A stretch of 64,000 bases of DNA from Ophioderma brevispina (lineage: Eukaryota > Echinodermata > Ophiuroidea > Amphilepidida > Ophiodermatidae): assembly GCA_023653785.1 (NCBI GenBank), contig JAMKCH010078740.1, positions 1-64,000 on the forward strand, in the 5' to 3' direction. Each line of letters starts with the position of its first letter. Position 1 is the first letter of the stretch. The translations under genes were made by a program, and so were the position numbers. Shown here one piece after another: positions 55,199 through 64,000 of the stretch. The notes beneath the pieces were generated by a model. That model was not told where the DNA came from, did not search any database, and was given only the letters and a program-made list of their open reading frames with translations.

Positions 55199-56498
55199 TC
55201 CGAAGGCAGCTTGGGACTCACTCCATACTCTTATTGAAGCTGGCTGCGATTTGCATACACAGGCATGATTCTTCATGTACATGGGACTGATAGCTTAACA
55301 TCCCCCCTGATGGATGGACTATTATGTATGTATAATACAGAGTATGTTTGAATATTTGTCTTTTTCCACCTTAACCTAAACACATAAAAATGTCAGCTGC
55401 TAAAAAGAATAAGGAGGCCACATCTGAAAGTCTACTCTTTAACTCTGTTATTGCTAAGTCAACAAAGAAACACTGGCAGTGTCAGCTTTAGCATTCCCAA
55501 ACTCAAAAAACATTTCCAAAACAGACTAGACAAGAACGAGAGCAGGAAAACCACACATTCCTCGCAACATTGGTGTTTAGATAACCCCGAGTTTGGGAGG
55601 AGTTACTCGCATGTCTCGTTCTCCATCGGGACTCGGCTGGTAGAGTTTGTCCTGCCTTGTTAACAGTTGTTCAAACACATTGTAGAGCAAACACCGTCCT
55701 TGTTTGGTCTCAAATCGGAAAGCAAATAAAATCGGTCTTCACTCTTGGGGGTGCGTTGATAGAGAACAAGAAAACAGAAAGCCAAATCAAACCCGATTGT
55801 GAAATAGGAAACTTAATTCTTTAGCTAGCGATTGCTATTTTTGCAGTTGGTAACTTTTTTACCCGGTGCTCCCTGGAGGACTGAGGTCAGTATCCTTGAG
55901 GGAAAATCCTTGTATGCTACATTTACCAGTGAACTATACTATACTGTGTTGTAAACTTCTTCAAGAAGTTTAGCAGAAATTGTAAAGGTTACTTTTCGAA
56001 ATTAAGAGAAAAATTTACTTTTTAGATTTTAGATTCTAGTTACTCATTTTACACATCTAACTGATGAATTATGGGTTAAGTAATACCAGAAAATTGCACA
56101 TAAGGTCTATATTCCAATTTCTGATCAATCTTGAATTATATACATGGTTGGTTACCAGGCCCATAACCAGGATTTCTTTTGGGGTGGTGTTTTTTCTTCA
56201 AAAGTTGACCTTTTCTCAAATTATTTCTCCCACAAAAAGGGGTGGGGTTAAATTTGGCAAAAGTGGACCCTTTTTACCAAAATGTTAACCTTTTTTCCAC
56301 AAAAAAAAACAAAAAACATAACCCCCTAATTTTTGGCTCGCTCTGCTTGTAAAATCTATTTTTGGGCCTTTTTTAGCCCTATTTAGGGACTTTTGGGGGC
56401 TTTTGGAATTGGGGCATCTGTTCCATATCTGCCCACACCTCAGGATTATTGCTTACCTAAGAAGCCTTAGCCACAGAGACAGGGGAGCAAAAGTCCTA
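55199..56498. other. No firm gene; small ATG-ORF at 55391
   Basis: An ATG in a good context (AAAATGTCAG) at 55391 opens 33 codons (MSAAKKNKEATSESLLFNSV...), ending at a stop in CAGCTTTAG. It could be a short first exon or chance. The ORF 55451-55663 overlaps in another frame with no motif. 56150-56410 is a T/G low-complexity repeat. Confidence 0.3.
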
Positions 56499-57103
56499 CA
56501 CTGTAAAAATTAAGTGTTTAGGTTTTGTAACACTTATTAAACACCTAGATGCATTTAACGCAACAAAATAAAAAATACCAACTTTTTGGTTAAAAAGTGG
56601 GTATTTCTTGGACCACTGCTCCTATAAATCACTAAAAAGCATTGAAATTCAGCGCTGTTTTTCCCATTTTTAAATCAGAGCAATGTGAATTTCTAACGTG
56701 AACGCCTTAAGCGTTTAAAACAATATTATCCTAAGTGTTTAGATACTAAAATAAACACGTTTTGTGTTTATTTTGAACACTATAGTGTTAAGCTTCTAAA
56801 TGCCTTTGGTGTTATGATGTTGAACTTCTAAACACCATGGTGTTTATTCTTCCTAAACGGCTGGCAAATGTATAGTGTTTTAAAAGCGTTAAGGCGTTTA
56901 TGTTAAAAATGTCCATTGCTCTGATTTAAAAATGGGAAAAACGATGCTGAATTTCAATGCTTTTAGCGATTTATAGGAGCAGTGGTCTATGAAAATACCC
57001 ACCTTTTGACCAAAAAGTTGGTATTTTTTATTTTGTTGTTTCGTTAAAAGCGTCTAGGTGTTTAATAAGTGTTACAAAACCTAAACACTTAATTTTTACA
57101 GTG
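56499..57103. mobile_element. 605-bp foldback element with CACTGTAAAAAT ends on TA
   Basis: Left CACTGTAAAAATTAAGTGTT, mirrored at the right to end AATTTTTACAGTG. The inverted match runs some 240 bp per arm (CACTTATTAAACACCTAG, CAAAATAAAAAATACCAAC, GGACCACTGCTCCTATAAAT, AAATCAGAGCAATG). It is flanked by TA on both sides, as in Tc1/mariner insertions. The central part is rich in GTGTTTA / TAAACAC words. No transposase. Confidence 0.9.
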
Positions 57104-57105
57104 TA

Positions 57106-57904
57106 CATATAGTTTTTCTATCAATATTATACAAACAAAATGAAATGTTCCCTCTTATAAAAAAAAGGTGTCCTTCCTGTGAAATCTTTTAATATCCATT
57201 TTAATATGCAAAACTGATTTGTTGATTACTTAATCACTTAATTAATTCACACACAAATTTTAACTTACTTATCCCGTGGCTACGGTTCTTCCTGTACTAA
57301 GCCAAACCTTTCAATACAACAGCACGCTAAGTGGACGAGTGTGAAGTGGAAACAATGTGCCATCATGTTTATCATTATGACATTTAATGGTCCATTATGG
57401 CATAGTTAAACAAAATTTAATGTCATGTACTATGATATCATATATAAATGATGACACATTATCATTAAAATAATGGTGTGAGGAAGCGCGGCTGCCGAAG
57501 AGCATATACTTCACCTTAATTTTGCCCGGCGCCACGTAATGACAGTAAGCGACTGGCTTGCTGGGTAGGCCGACCGACTGACCGGGCCAAGCTGTTGCCG
57601 TTCATTCATGTTTCAGTAAATGAGACTGCTTAAATATAGAGCATTGCCCACTGGGGCACTGATCCGGTGTATGTACAACAGCCCAGACATAGTGCGTTTT
57701 GATTATGATGGTAATATATAGTACCTTATTGGTAAATAGTTGAAATTGAATGGTTTATGGAATGCTATTTTACTTATATTGGATATTCCAATTTATTGAT
57801 GTAAGGGATTTCAACCATGGTAGATTCTGCATTGGTTATAACACAGTGGTTTTGAGAATGGCTCCCTAAGGGGAAGTGATTTGGATGCATCTCAAACTGA
57901 CTAA
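57106..57904. other. No gene recognised
   Basis: 57485-57620 is CpG-richer (GAGGAAGCGCGGCTGCCG, GGCCGACCGACTGACCGG) but without a supported ORF or RNA. Confidence 0.45.
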
Positions 57905-57966
57905 GACTAGGCTTGTTTGGCATCATTTGAATGCATTTGTTCATGGCTGATTCCAAATATGGACAT
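57905..57966. repeat. Dispersed 50-65 bp core, copy 4
   Basis: GACTAGGCTTGTTTGGCATC, then GCTGATTCCAAATATGG. Confidence 0.6.
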
Positions 57967-58026
57967 GAATAATGTATAATTTTTGACATTTTGAAAAAAC
58001 TTTGAGTTGAGAATTGATTGTTTTAA

Positions 58027-58574
58027 TTAAAGCAATATTAGCACATTTTTTTGAAGAGCGCCGCCAATTTTTCAAAATTTGGAGATTTTTACACGAGTTG
58101 CATTGGGTACCTGGCTAGTAAACTATACCTGTGAATGGATTAACCGAAAATGTCTATGTGGCCCCCACAATGGAATTTTGTACACGAATAATTATTATCG
58201 GGGATCCCCGATAATAATAGTATCAACGGCTGCTGGAACGCCTTCCAATGTGAAATACCGGGAAATAGCGCCATGTACTGTCTACGCTCATCCATTAGTG
58301 TTTTTAATGGTTTCCGGCAAGCCAAATTAGAGTTATTTTCTCGACGGGCAACTATTTCATCATGGACGGACATAACATCATTTTCCAGCTCTGCCCGTTA
58401 AGTCAATCTGGGATCCCAATTCTATTACAAATCGCTTATTTTGTGAGAAATACGCATTTTTTAGCATTCTCGTTTGCAGGTTAGTTTGCTAGACAAGTTA
58501 CAGCTAACTGTGCAAAATATCAAAATTTTGCAAATTTGGCGCTCCTTCAAAAAATGTGCTAATCATTTCTTTAA
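58027..58574. mobile_element. TTAA foldback element, family T2, complete
   Basis: Left TTAAAGCAATATTAGCACAT, right ATGTGCTAATCATTTCTTTAA; the arms pair over roughly 130 bp (GAAGAGCGCC/GGCGCTCCTTC, GGCTAGTAAACTATACCTG and its counterpart). 548 bp. The ORFs 58079-58330 and 58140-58373 lie within it and are not genes. Confidence 0.85.
58191..58218. repeat. Perfect 28-bp palindrome inside T2
   Basis: ATTATTATCGGGGATCCCCG followed by ATAATAAT: every base pairs with its mirror. It lies within the left half of T2 and is absent from the partial T2 at 50819. Confidence 0.95.
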
Positions 58575-59538
58575 CTAAAACTTGGTTTAGTTGTGGATGG
58601 TTTACATGTTTTTGGAATTCAATTTGAACAATTCAATTGGGCTTGTTTTAAAGGACATGATTAATATGTATCATTAAATTCCCTTAAATCACTCATGTTG
58701 TTCCCATAGTAGGAATTTCTGTGTTTTTTGCTCCATGTTACTTTTTCTATTTTGTTAAGGAGAGACGGGTCAAGAGAAAAGCAAAGAGCAATTGTATTCC
58801 AGGGAAAAAACTTTTGAATGGAAGGTCAAACTTAGAATATCCACATTACACAGTGTCTAGACTCTAGACTATTGCTACAAATTCCACATATCTCTCATCC
58901 TAGGCCTTTACAGTTAAAAACATTTAGACTATTTTGGTAAACTATATGAATGCATGCTACAACACACAACCACGTCCATTTAGTATGTGAGCATAAACAT
59001 CTCATATTAATTTATGTGTGAGATTGCCTATAGAGGTTGTCGGGCTAACAAGGTTTTATTAAGTTTTTTTAATCCTAAGTTTTAATCTATCAATTCACAG
59101 TTCCTTCCAAAGTGATAAACATTACACTTCAATATCAACTAGAACCAAACCCCCCAAAAATGTTGTTAGGCTTTCTTTATTGTTGAATTGGATGCATCTT
59201 GAGTTTCTTTTAAATGGATGTAGTTCAAGATTTCAAAACCTCACAACACAACAAGAGCCCCAACCCCCAAACTAGTGGATTCAGTCTGGAGTTTTTCATT
59301 TTCAAATGGATTTAGTCAAAGTTTTGTGCCGATATTTTTAAGTGAGAGCTAAACGTGATTTTGTATCTCTCATAGAGTAACTTTGTAAAATTAATACGTT
59401 GCAAAATGGGGGACATATTTTTCGCTCATAACACCCTCTAGCCTAAGATTTCACGGTAAATGAGAAATTTTTTTTGACCATTTCCGTTAAATTGGGGGTC
59501 CCTGTGGATGAGGCTATTAATGATGGATGTGGACCTCT
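58575..59538. other. AT-rich, no gene seen
   Basis: No TIR, tandem or coding structure found. Confidence 0.5.
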
Positions 59539-59893
59539 TTAAGGTGCAACCGAGAGATTTCAAGTCCTCCAGATTTTCTGTGATATTAAGTTGATTTCAT
59601 ATAGATTACATGCTCAATAATTCCCTACATTTTATTTTGATTACAGAAATACCTAAATGAAAATAAAAGTTGAATTTGTATATGCTTATATTTCATCTAA
59701 ACATGGCTGACTTTCGTATTTGCTCCTATACGAACTTATAAATTTCACATTTTTGTACCAGAACATTTTCTCGGCTTAATCCTTACAGATGGGGCAATAC
59801 TTTTGCATATAAAAGCTTTACACCAGTACCAATCAGAATTTTCACATTTTTTCGGGACACCTGTTTTTGAAATCTCTCGGATTGCACCTTTAA
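59539..59893 (-). mobile_element. TTAA foldback element, family T1
   Basis: Left TTAAGGTGCAACCGAGAGAT, right ATCTCTCGGATTGCACCTTTAA. Interior phrases GCTCCTATACGAACTTATAA and CAGATGGGGCAATAC. 355 bp. The minus ORFs 59745-60065 overlap it by chance. Confidence 0.85.
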
Positions 59894-60105
59894 GAAGCAC
59901 TGAGTAACATTGACCAAAACTTCCTTCATCACAAGCCACATGTACAACCACCACACCCCTAATAAACATCCCCAAATAGTACTTTTCTTCAACATAACTA
60001 ATCTTCTGATGATAATAACATCCTCCTTGCTGGCCTATTGTTACTTCTGTCCTGACTGGACACACTAACCAAGTGTCTATCTCCCTTCTAGGTTACCCCT
60101 CTGCC

Positions 60106-60627
60106 TTAAAGCGTCACTGGCACATTTTCACAAATATGACATTTCTTCAATTTGCTCTCAATGATTCGAGGCATTGGAAGAACATGAGATATATTTTACA
60201 CATACAATAACATACCCAAAAACCTAGAGGGACATTGATATGAGGATAAGACATCCACGTAATTTGTGGCCAACTTTTAAATTTCCATAATTTAATCACA
60301 ATTTGTATCTTCCATGAATATTTTTTATCTTCTACTCACTGATATTAAACCAAAGGGTTATAGACGCGATCAAACAGTGTGCATAGCGTGGGAACATGCA
60401 TCCGGCGTGCGTTTTCTTTTATGTTAAACGCTATTTCGTCGTCTGCTGAATTTAAACGTCGCCGGGGACGTTAAATTACAAAATCCGTTCGTTTACCCAT
60501 AAGGAACTGATTTGGTCTTATCATTTCGGGTGAGGGCTTTGTATATAAAAGCTTTAACCATGCAAAAATATTGATTTTGAAAATTCTGAGGGCGCCACTA
60601 TTTTTCAAATGTGCAAGGTCTCTTTAA
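60106..60627. mobile_element. TTAA foldback element, family T5
   Basis: Left TTAAAGCGTCACTGGCACAT, right ATGTGCAAGGTCTCTTTAAA; partial inverted match TTAAAG...TGCACATTT. 522 bp. A CpG-rich interior (60360-60480) contains GGCGTGCGTTTTC and AACGTCGCCGGGGACGTT. Its right TTAA is shared with the next T1. Confidence 0.6.
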
Positions 60628-60983
60628 AGGGTTGCAAACGAGAAGATTTCACATATCAGGGTCCCCCGACAAAATCGGAAATTACTGATTTTTGCCCTGG
60701 ATGTAAAGCTTTCCATCACAAAAATCCACACCTAAAGGTTAAGCTAAGAAATTTTCTTTGGTTATAGAAAAAATTGTGAAATTTCTAAGTCGTATAGGAG
60801 AAATACGAAATTCAGCATATGTTTTATATTGACATATAAGCAAAGCAAAATCGCCCTTTTCCTCTCTTTAAGACAATTTTGTAGCTAATACAAGGTAAGA
60901 AGTCTATTAGTGTCTAATCTATATGAAAATTACTGTAGGACACATATTTGTGTTGCCTCAAAATCTCTCGTTGCACCCTTTAA
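60624..60983 (+). mobile_element. TTAA foldback element, family T1
   Basis: Left TTAAAGGGTTGCAAACGAGA, right TCTCTCGTTGCACCCTTTAA. Full set of family phrases in the plus order of 22801-23182. 360 bp. It abuts T5 on the left and T7 on the right, with shared TTAA. Confidence 0.85.
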
Positions 60984-61250
60984 AGGTGCGGTTACGATCG
61001 TCTTTGGCCCCCTGATTTTCTAGGAAGTAGTATCAATTTGTGATATCATACGAAGGGCCCGTATTTTTCTCATTGTCGTCCTGAAATTTGAGCCCTCAAA
61101 TCAATTTCACCCAAGATATAAACAAAAGGACCAGGTTTTAGTGGTTAACCATAAAGATTAGCACAGATGAAAAGGCTTTTTGCAACATGCACTATGGCGT
61201 CTTACCATCAAAACCGCAAGTTGTTTACACGGTACTTGATGGGGTGTATG
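60979..61250 (+). mobile_element. Dispersed element, family T7, copy 2
   Basis: Starts TTTAAAGGTGCGGTTACGAT, then GTCTTTGGCCCCCTGATTTT and GAGCCCTCAAATC, and runs to GTACTTGATGGGGTGTA. Reverse-strand match to 24979-25277. Confidence 0.75.
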
Positions 61251-62611
61251 GCACGTGCCAGTCTCTCCATATCAAGTAGGAACCACAATTAAACACCTAA
61301 ATCGGAAACAAGCTCTATGCCTGTTAATATGTGGTTCTGTACTTACAGATGATGTATTTGGACAAGTGCATCGTTTTTTAAGTTGTCGTCCCCTTACCCT
61401 AGCCTACCCTAAGAGTTCGCACACAATAGATCTCAACCTAGATACTTCATTCACCACGACCTCACCCGCTTTTAGTATTTTATTTTCTTTTACCTCCCTG
61501 TAAAACGCACCAATTACCCATAATTCAGTGTGTTTTAGATTTGAATCAAGAGTTTTAGTTTTGATCCGGACAGTGTAACATTTATGTATAGTATTAGAGC
61601 CATAGGATACTGCGTACAACAAAAAAATTCCGGATTGGAATTTAAACAAGTTGTGATTTTCTATCTGAAGGATTTCGATTTGAGCCTAGTTTAACACTAG
61701 TTATTAAGTATATGGAAAAGACATGTGTATATGCAAAAAAACATGAATTCTTTGAAAATGAGTGGCACACTAATCGGGAATCGAGCGTCGCCTTGAACAT
61801 ATATCTTGGTGTGGGTTGTAGCCTTGAAACAAAGCTCAAATCTTGTCAAAGCTACACCGGATATTTTCATAGTTGTAGGGTCAAGGGATTGACAGCCAGC
61901 CAGTATTATTTACTGAATAGCCTGGAAAGGTGCAGTGTTTTGTAGGAAACAGGGGATACCATTTGTGAGAAATTCGTCTTTACACTGGACACATAAGATG
62001 GATGGACTTCCTGTTTTATCATGTATTTTCTAAGTGAGCCAACTGTTGTTTTGTCCTGTTGCTCAATTTCAGTTCTGATGATAATGATGCTATCAAAAAT
62101 AGGCTATAAATTTAATCAAATTTACTATCTTGAGATTCGTGAGTCATGTTGTACTGTATCCTTTTCTTTTCACTTGTAATCTGTATTAGATTATTTATAA
62201 ATATTTATAGTGTTCAAGATTTTGAGTTATTAAAGATCATTGAACTTTGTGTAACTGCTTTTGATATCCGTCTCATGTTAGTAAAACAACTTAGGTTGTT
62301 TATTATTTTATAGAAACTATTAGTTCATATCTTACCTTATTTTAAATGTTTTTGCCTTCTTGTTTTTGATTTATACCTGTAGTGGGTGTTTATCAATAAC
62401 TTGACCATTTGGTCAACTAAACGTTAAAAACCTTGTATTTTCTGTAGAGCGTATAGTTATACACAAAAGTAATAGGTTGAATTCTTTTGTATTTATTTAT
62501 TTTGTTCTTTTTTTAAAGATCTACAACTTTCCCAACTCCCTTAATAATGTTTGCCAAAGACTACACTAACTAGTTAGAAATGAGGGGGTTATGTGTACGG
62601 GGTACACTCAA
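61251..62611. other. No gene recognised
   Basis: The ORFs 61255-61503 and 61712-61945 have no domain I recognise. 62030-62500 is T-rich and could be mistaken for a 3' UTR, but no upstream coding frame supports that. Confidence 0.4.
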
Positions 62612-62771
62612 ATTACAGGGATTAAAATAAAATACCCAATGATTGTGGTTAGGGACCAATCCATTTAGATTGTACATCTTATGATTAGAATTTAAATTAT
62701 AAGATTTAATTTAAATCTGAAAAATGGATGTCCTAATCACAATCATTGGGATTTTAAAATCCCTGGTAATT
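62612..62771. mobile_element. 160-bp foldback MITE
   Basis: Left ATTACAGGGATTAAAATAAA, CCCAATGATTGTGGTTAGG; right CCTAATCACAATCATTGGG, ATTTTAAAATCCCTGGTAAT. The arms pair over about 50 bp, then a T/A-rich inner palindrome near 62690. Non-coding. Confidence 0.85.
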
Positions 62772-64000
62772 AGACGGTTTGTAGATCGAGGACTGGTCAA
62801 AGGTCCTCAAATATATAATGAAAGGGCTATTTTTCACTGCAAAAGACTCCCAAAACCTAGTCCAATTTTTGCATTTATGTTTCAATTTTGACAGAAAGGC
62901 TTATGCCCTAAAGCCCATTCTGGTGCATATAAGAAAACTGTTTGTAAACACTCAAGAAATATGAGTTAAAATTTTATATGGACAAATATCAAATGAGATA
63001 GGAGCACAGCTACAAAATTACCATGTAACATGATCAGCCTATAGTAATCAACGGTGTCTGTCATTAATTACGTAGGTGTAATACACCATCTCTTTAATGA
63101 GTTAACCTGTACTGGAATCAGAGAGTGGGATTCAAGTACACTCTGTTTCCTGGTGGCTACAGATTCCATCTCTCACATGCATCGACACAATAAATACCTC
63201 TTTCTTGAAAAACTCACACTTTTTTCAAAGTAAAAAATGATCCAATAGGCTCCACGCCAATCAAAATCAAAAGAAAACCAACACTGGTTTTTCCATGCAA
63301 GGTTTGCTGAAAGAAATGAAGTTAAGTGCACTGCCCACAAACACAGTTAGTCTTTATAGTGTGTCTCATATAAAAGAGCTAAACTGCTTGAGTTCACAGG
63401 GGGCAATGATACCACTCACAGGCACGTACAACCAGGGATGGGCAGGATCAGAGGGGCAGATGACCCCAATTCCAAAAAAAAAAAATGGCCCCCCTCAAAA
63501 AAAAAAAAAAAAAAAAGCTAAAAAAGCCAAGAAAAAAGGATTTTGTGATTAGAAGCAATGCCAAAAAATTAGGGGATTTATGCTTTTATCAAAATAAGGT
63601 TACACAATTTTGGTAAGGGTCCATTTTTTCCAAAGTTGCCTCTCAAAAAAGGGGGGATTTTGGGATATTCTCCTTTTGACCCCCCACTATAAAATCTGGG
63701 TTATGGGTTGAGTATCATCAGCTTCCTTTGTGTGGGTACACAATTTAATGGAATTACCGATTCTTATACGAAGGGTTCCAACGCAACAATGATACAGTGC
63801 TGTTCCTATTCCAAGCCAAAGCCTAAACAAACGTGGACTCATGTGACTGCCAATATGCCATAATTGTGTGGTATAATGGCACTCATGTTCTCCCAGTGGT
63901 TCAAAGTAAGGATTCAAGGTGTATTCGTTATAGTGAAGCAAACTGACATATGTAGGTCACCATGACCTCCATTTTGTCCTAAATTAAAAATTGCCAATGC
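62772..64000. other. No gene; A-rich tract
   Basis: 63473-63540 has A12, A20 and AAAAAGCC-type repeats; the Lys-rich ORF 63295-63552 ends in them. No other structure is supported. Confidence 0.5.

Noticed and set aside
58079..58373. Overlapping ORFs as coding
   Set aside because: They lie in the arms of the T2 foldback element.
62030..62520. 3' UTR of a gene
   Set aside because: Only base composition suggests it; no coding frame, poly(A) context or splice evidence upstream.

Overview
This window looks like intergenic or intronic DNA from a large, repeat-rich animal genome. No cellular gene can be followed through it. The long ORFs are either transposon remains or artefacts of low-complexity and tandem-repeat DNA. 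Several features suggest a marine invertebrate, possibly a deuterostome such as an echinoderm, hemichordate or amphioxus: AT-rich DNA, APE-type LINE fragments, a tRNA-headed SINE with an (ATT)n tail, and a dense set of short foldback elements inserted at TTAA. The species assignment is inference only. One stretch on the minus strand (42263-42556) is the best candidate for a real coding exon, and I do not recognise its protein.

Layout. 0.4-1.9 kb: a GT-rich minisatellite runs into a duplicated tRNA-derived SINE. 2.8-3.5 kb: a foldback element. 7.36-10.9 kb: the 3' end of a LINE whose ORF is split by a 545-bp insertion that carries a 179-bp near-perfect palindrome; the LINE 3' region is then repeated beyond a 127-bp minisatellite. 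12.13-18.84 kb: a 6.7-kb inverted repeat whose arms are tandem arrays of a ~160-bp unit containing an AAGATGGCGGC-like motif; a decayed LINE reverse transcriptase (14.8-16.9 kb) lies between the arms. 19.0-19.2 kb: two tRNA-like units arranged head to head. 21-31 kb: scattered TTAA elements and purine-rich tracts. 37.5-38.4 kb: a hAT-type element with a perfect 8-bp target duplication, followed by a 28-bp minisatellite that is open in all frames. 39.3 kb: a 60-nt hairpin. 45-51 kb: more foldback elements. 51.8-55.0 kb: a ~1.5-kb direct duplication, each copy holding a three-level nest of elements (one TTAA element that contains another and a hAT element). 56.5-57.1 kb: a long-TIR element of mariner type. 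58.0-61.3 kb: a train of TTAA elements, some sharing the same TTAA.

Two themes cut across the window. First, at least six short-element families have ends reading TTAAAG and sit on TTAA, and one has an empty site preserved in a nearby duplicate. Second, five poly(T) runs add exactly 20 T each beside or between duplicated sequence; these are probably assembly joins, so the duplications they flank should not be taken as biology until checked with reads.
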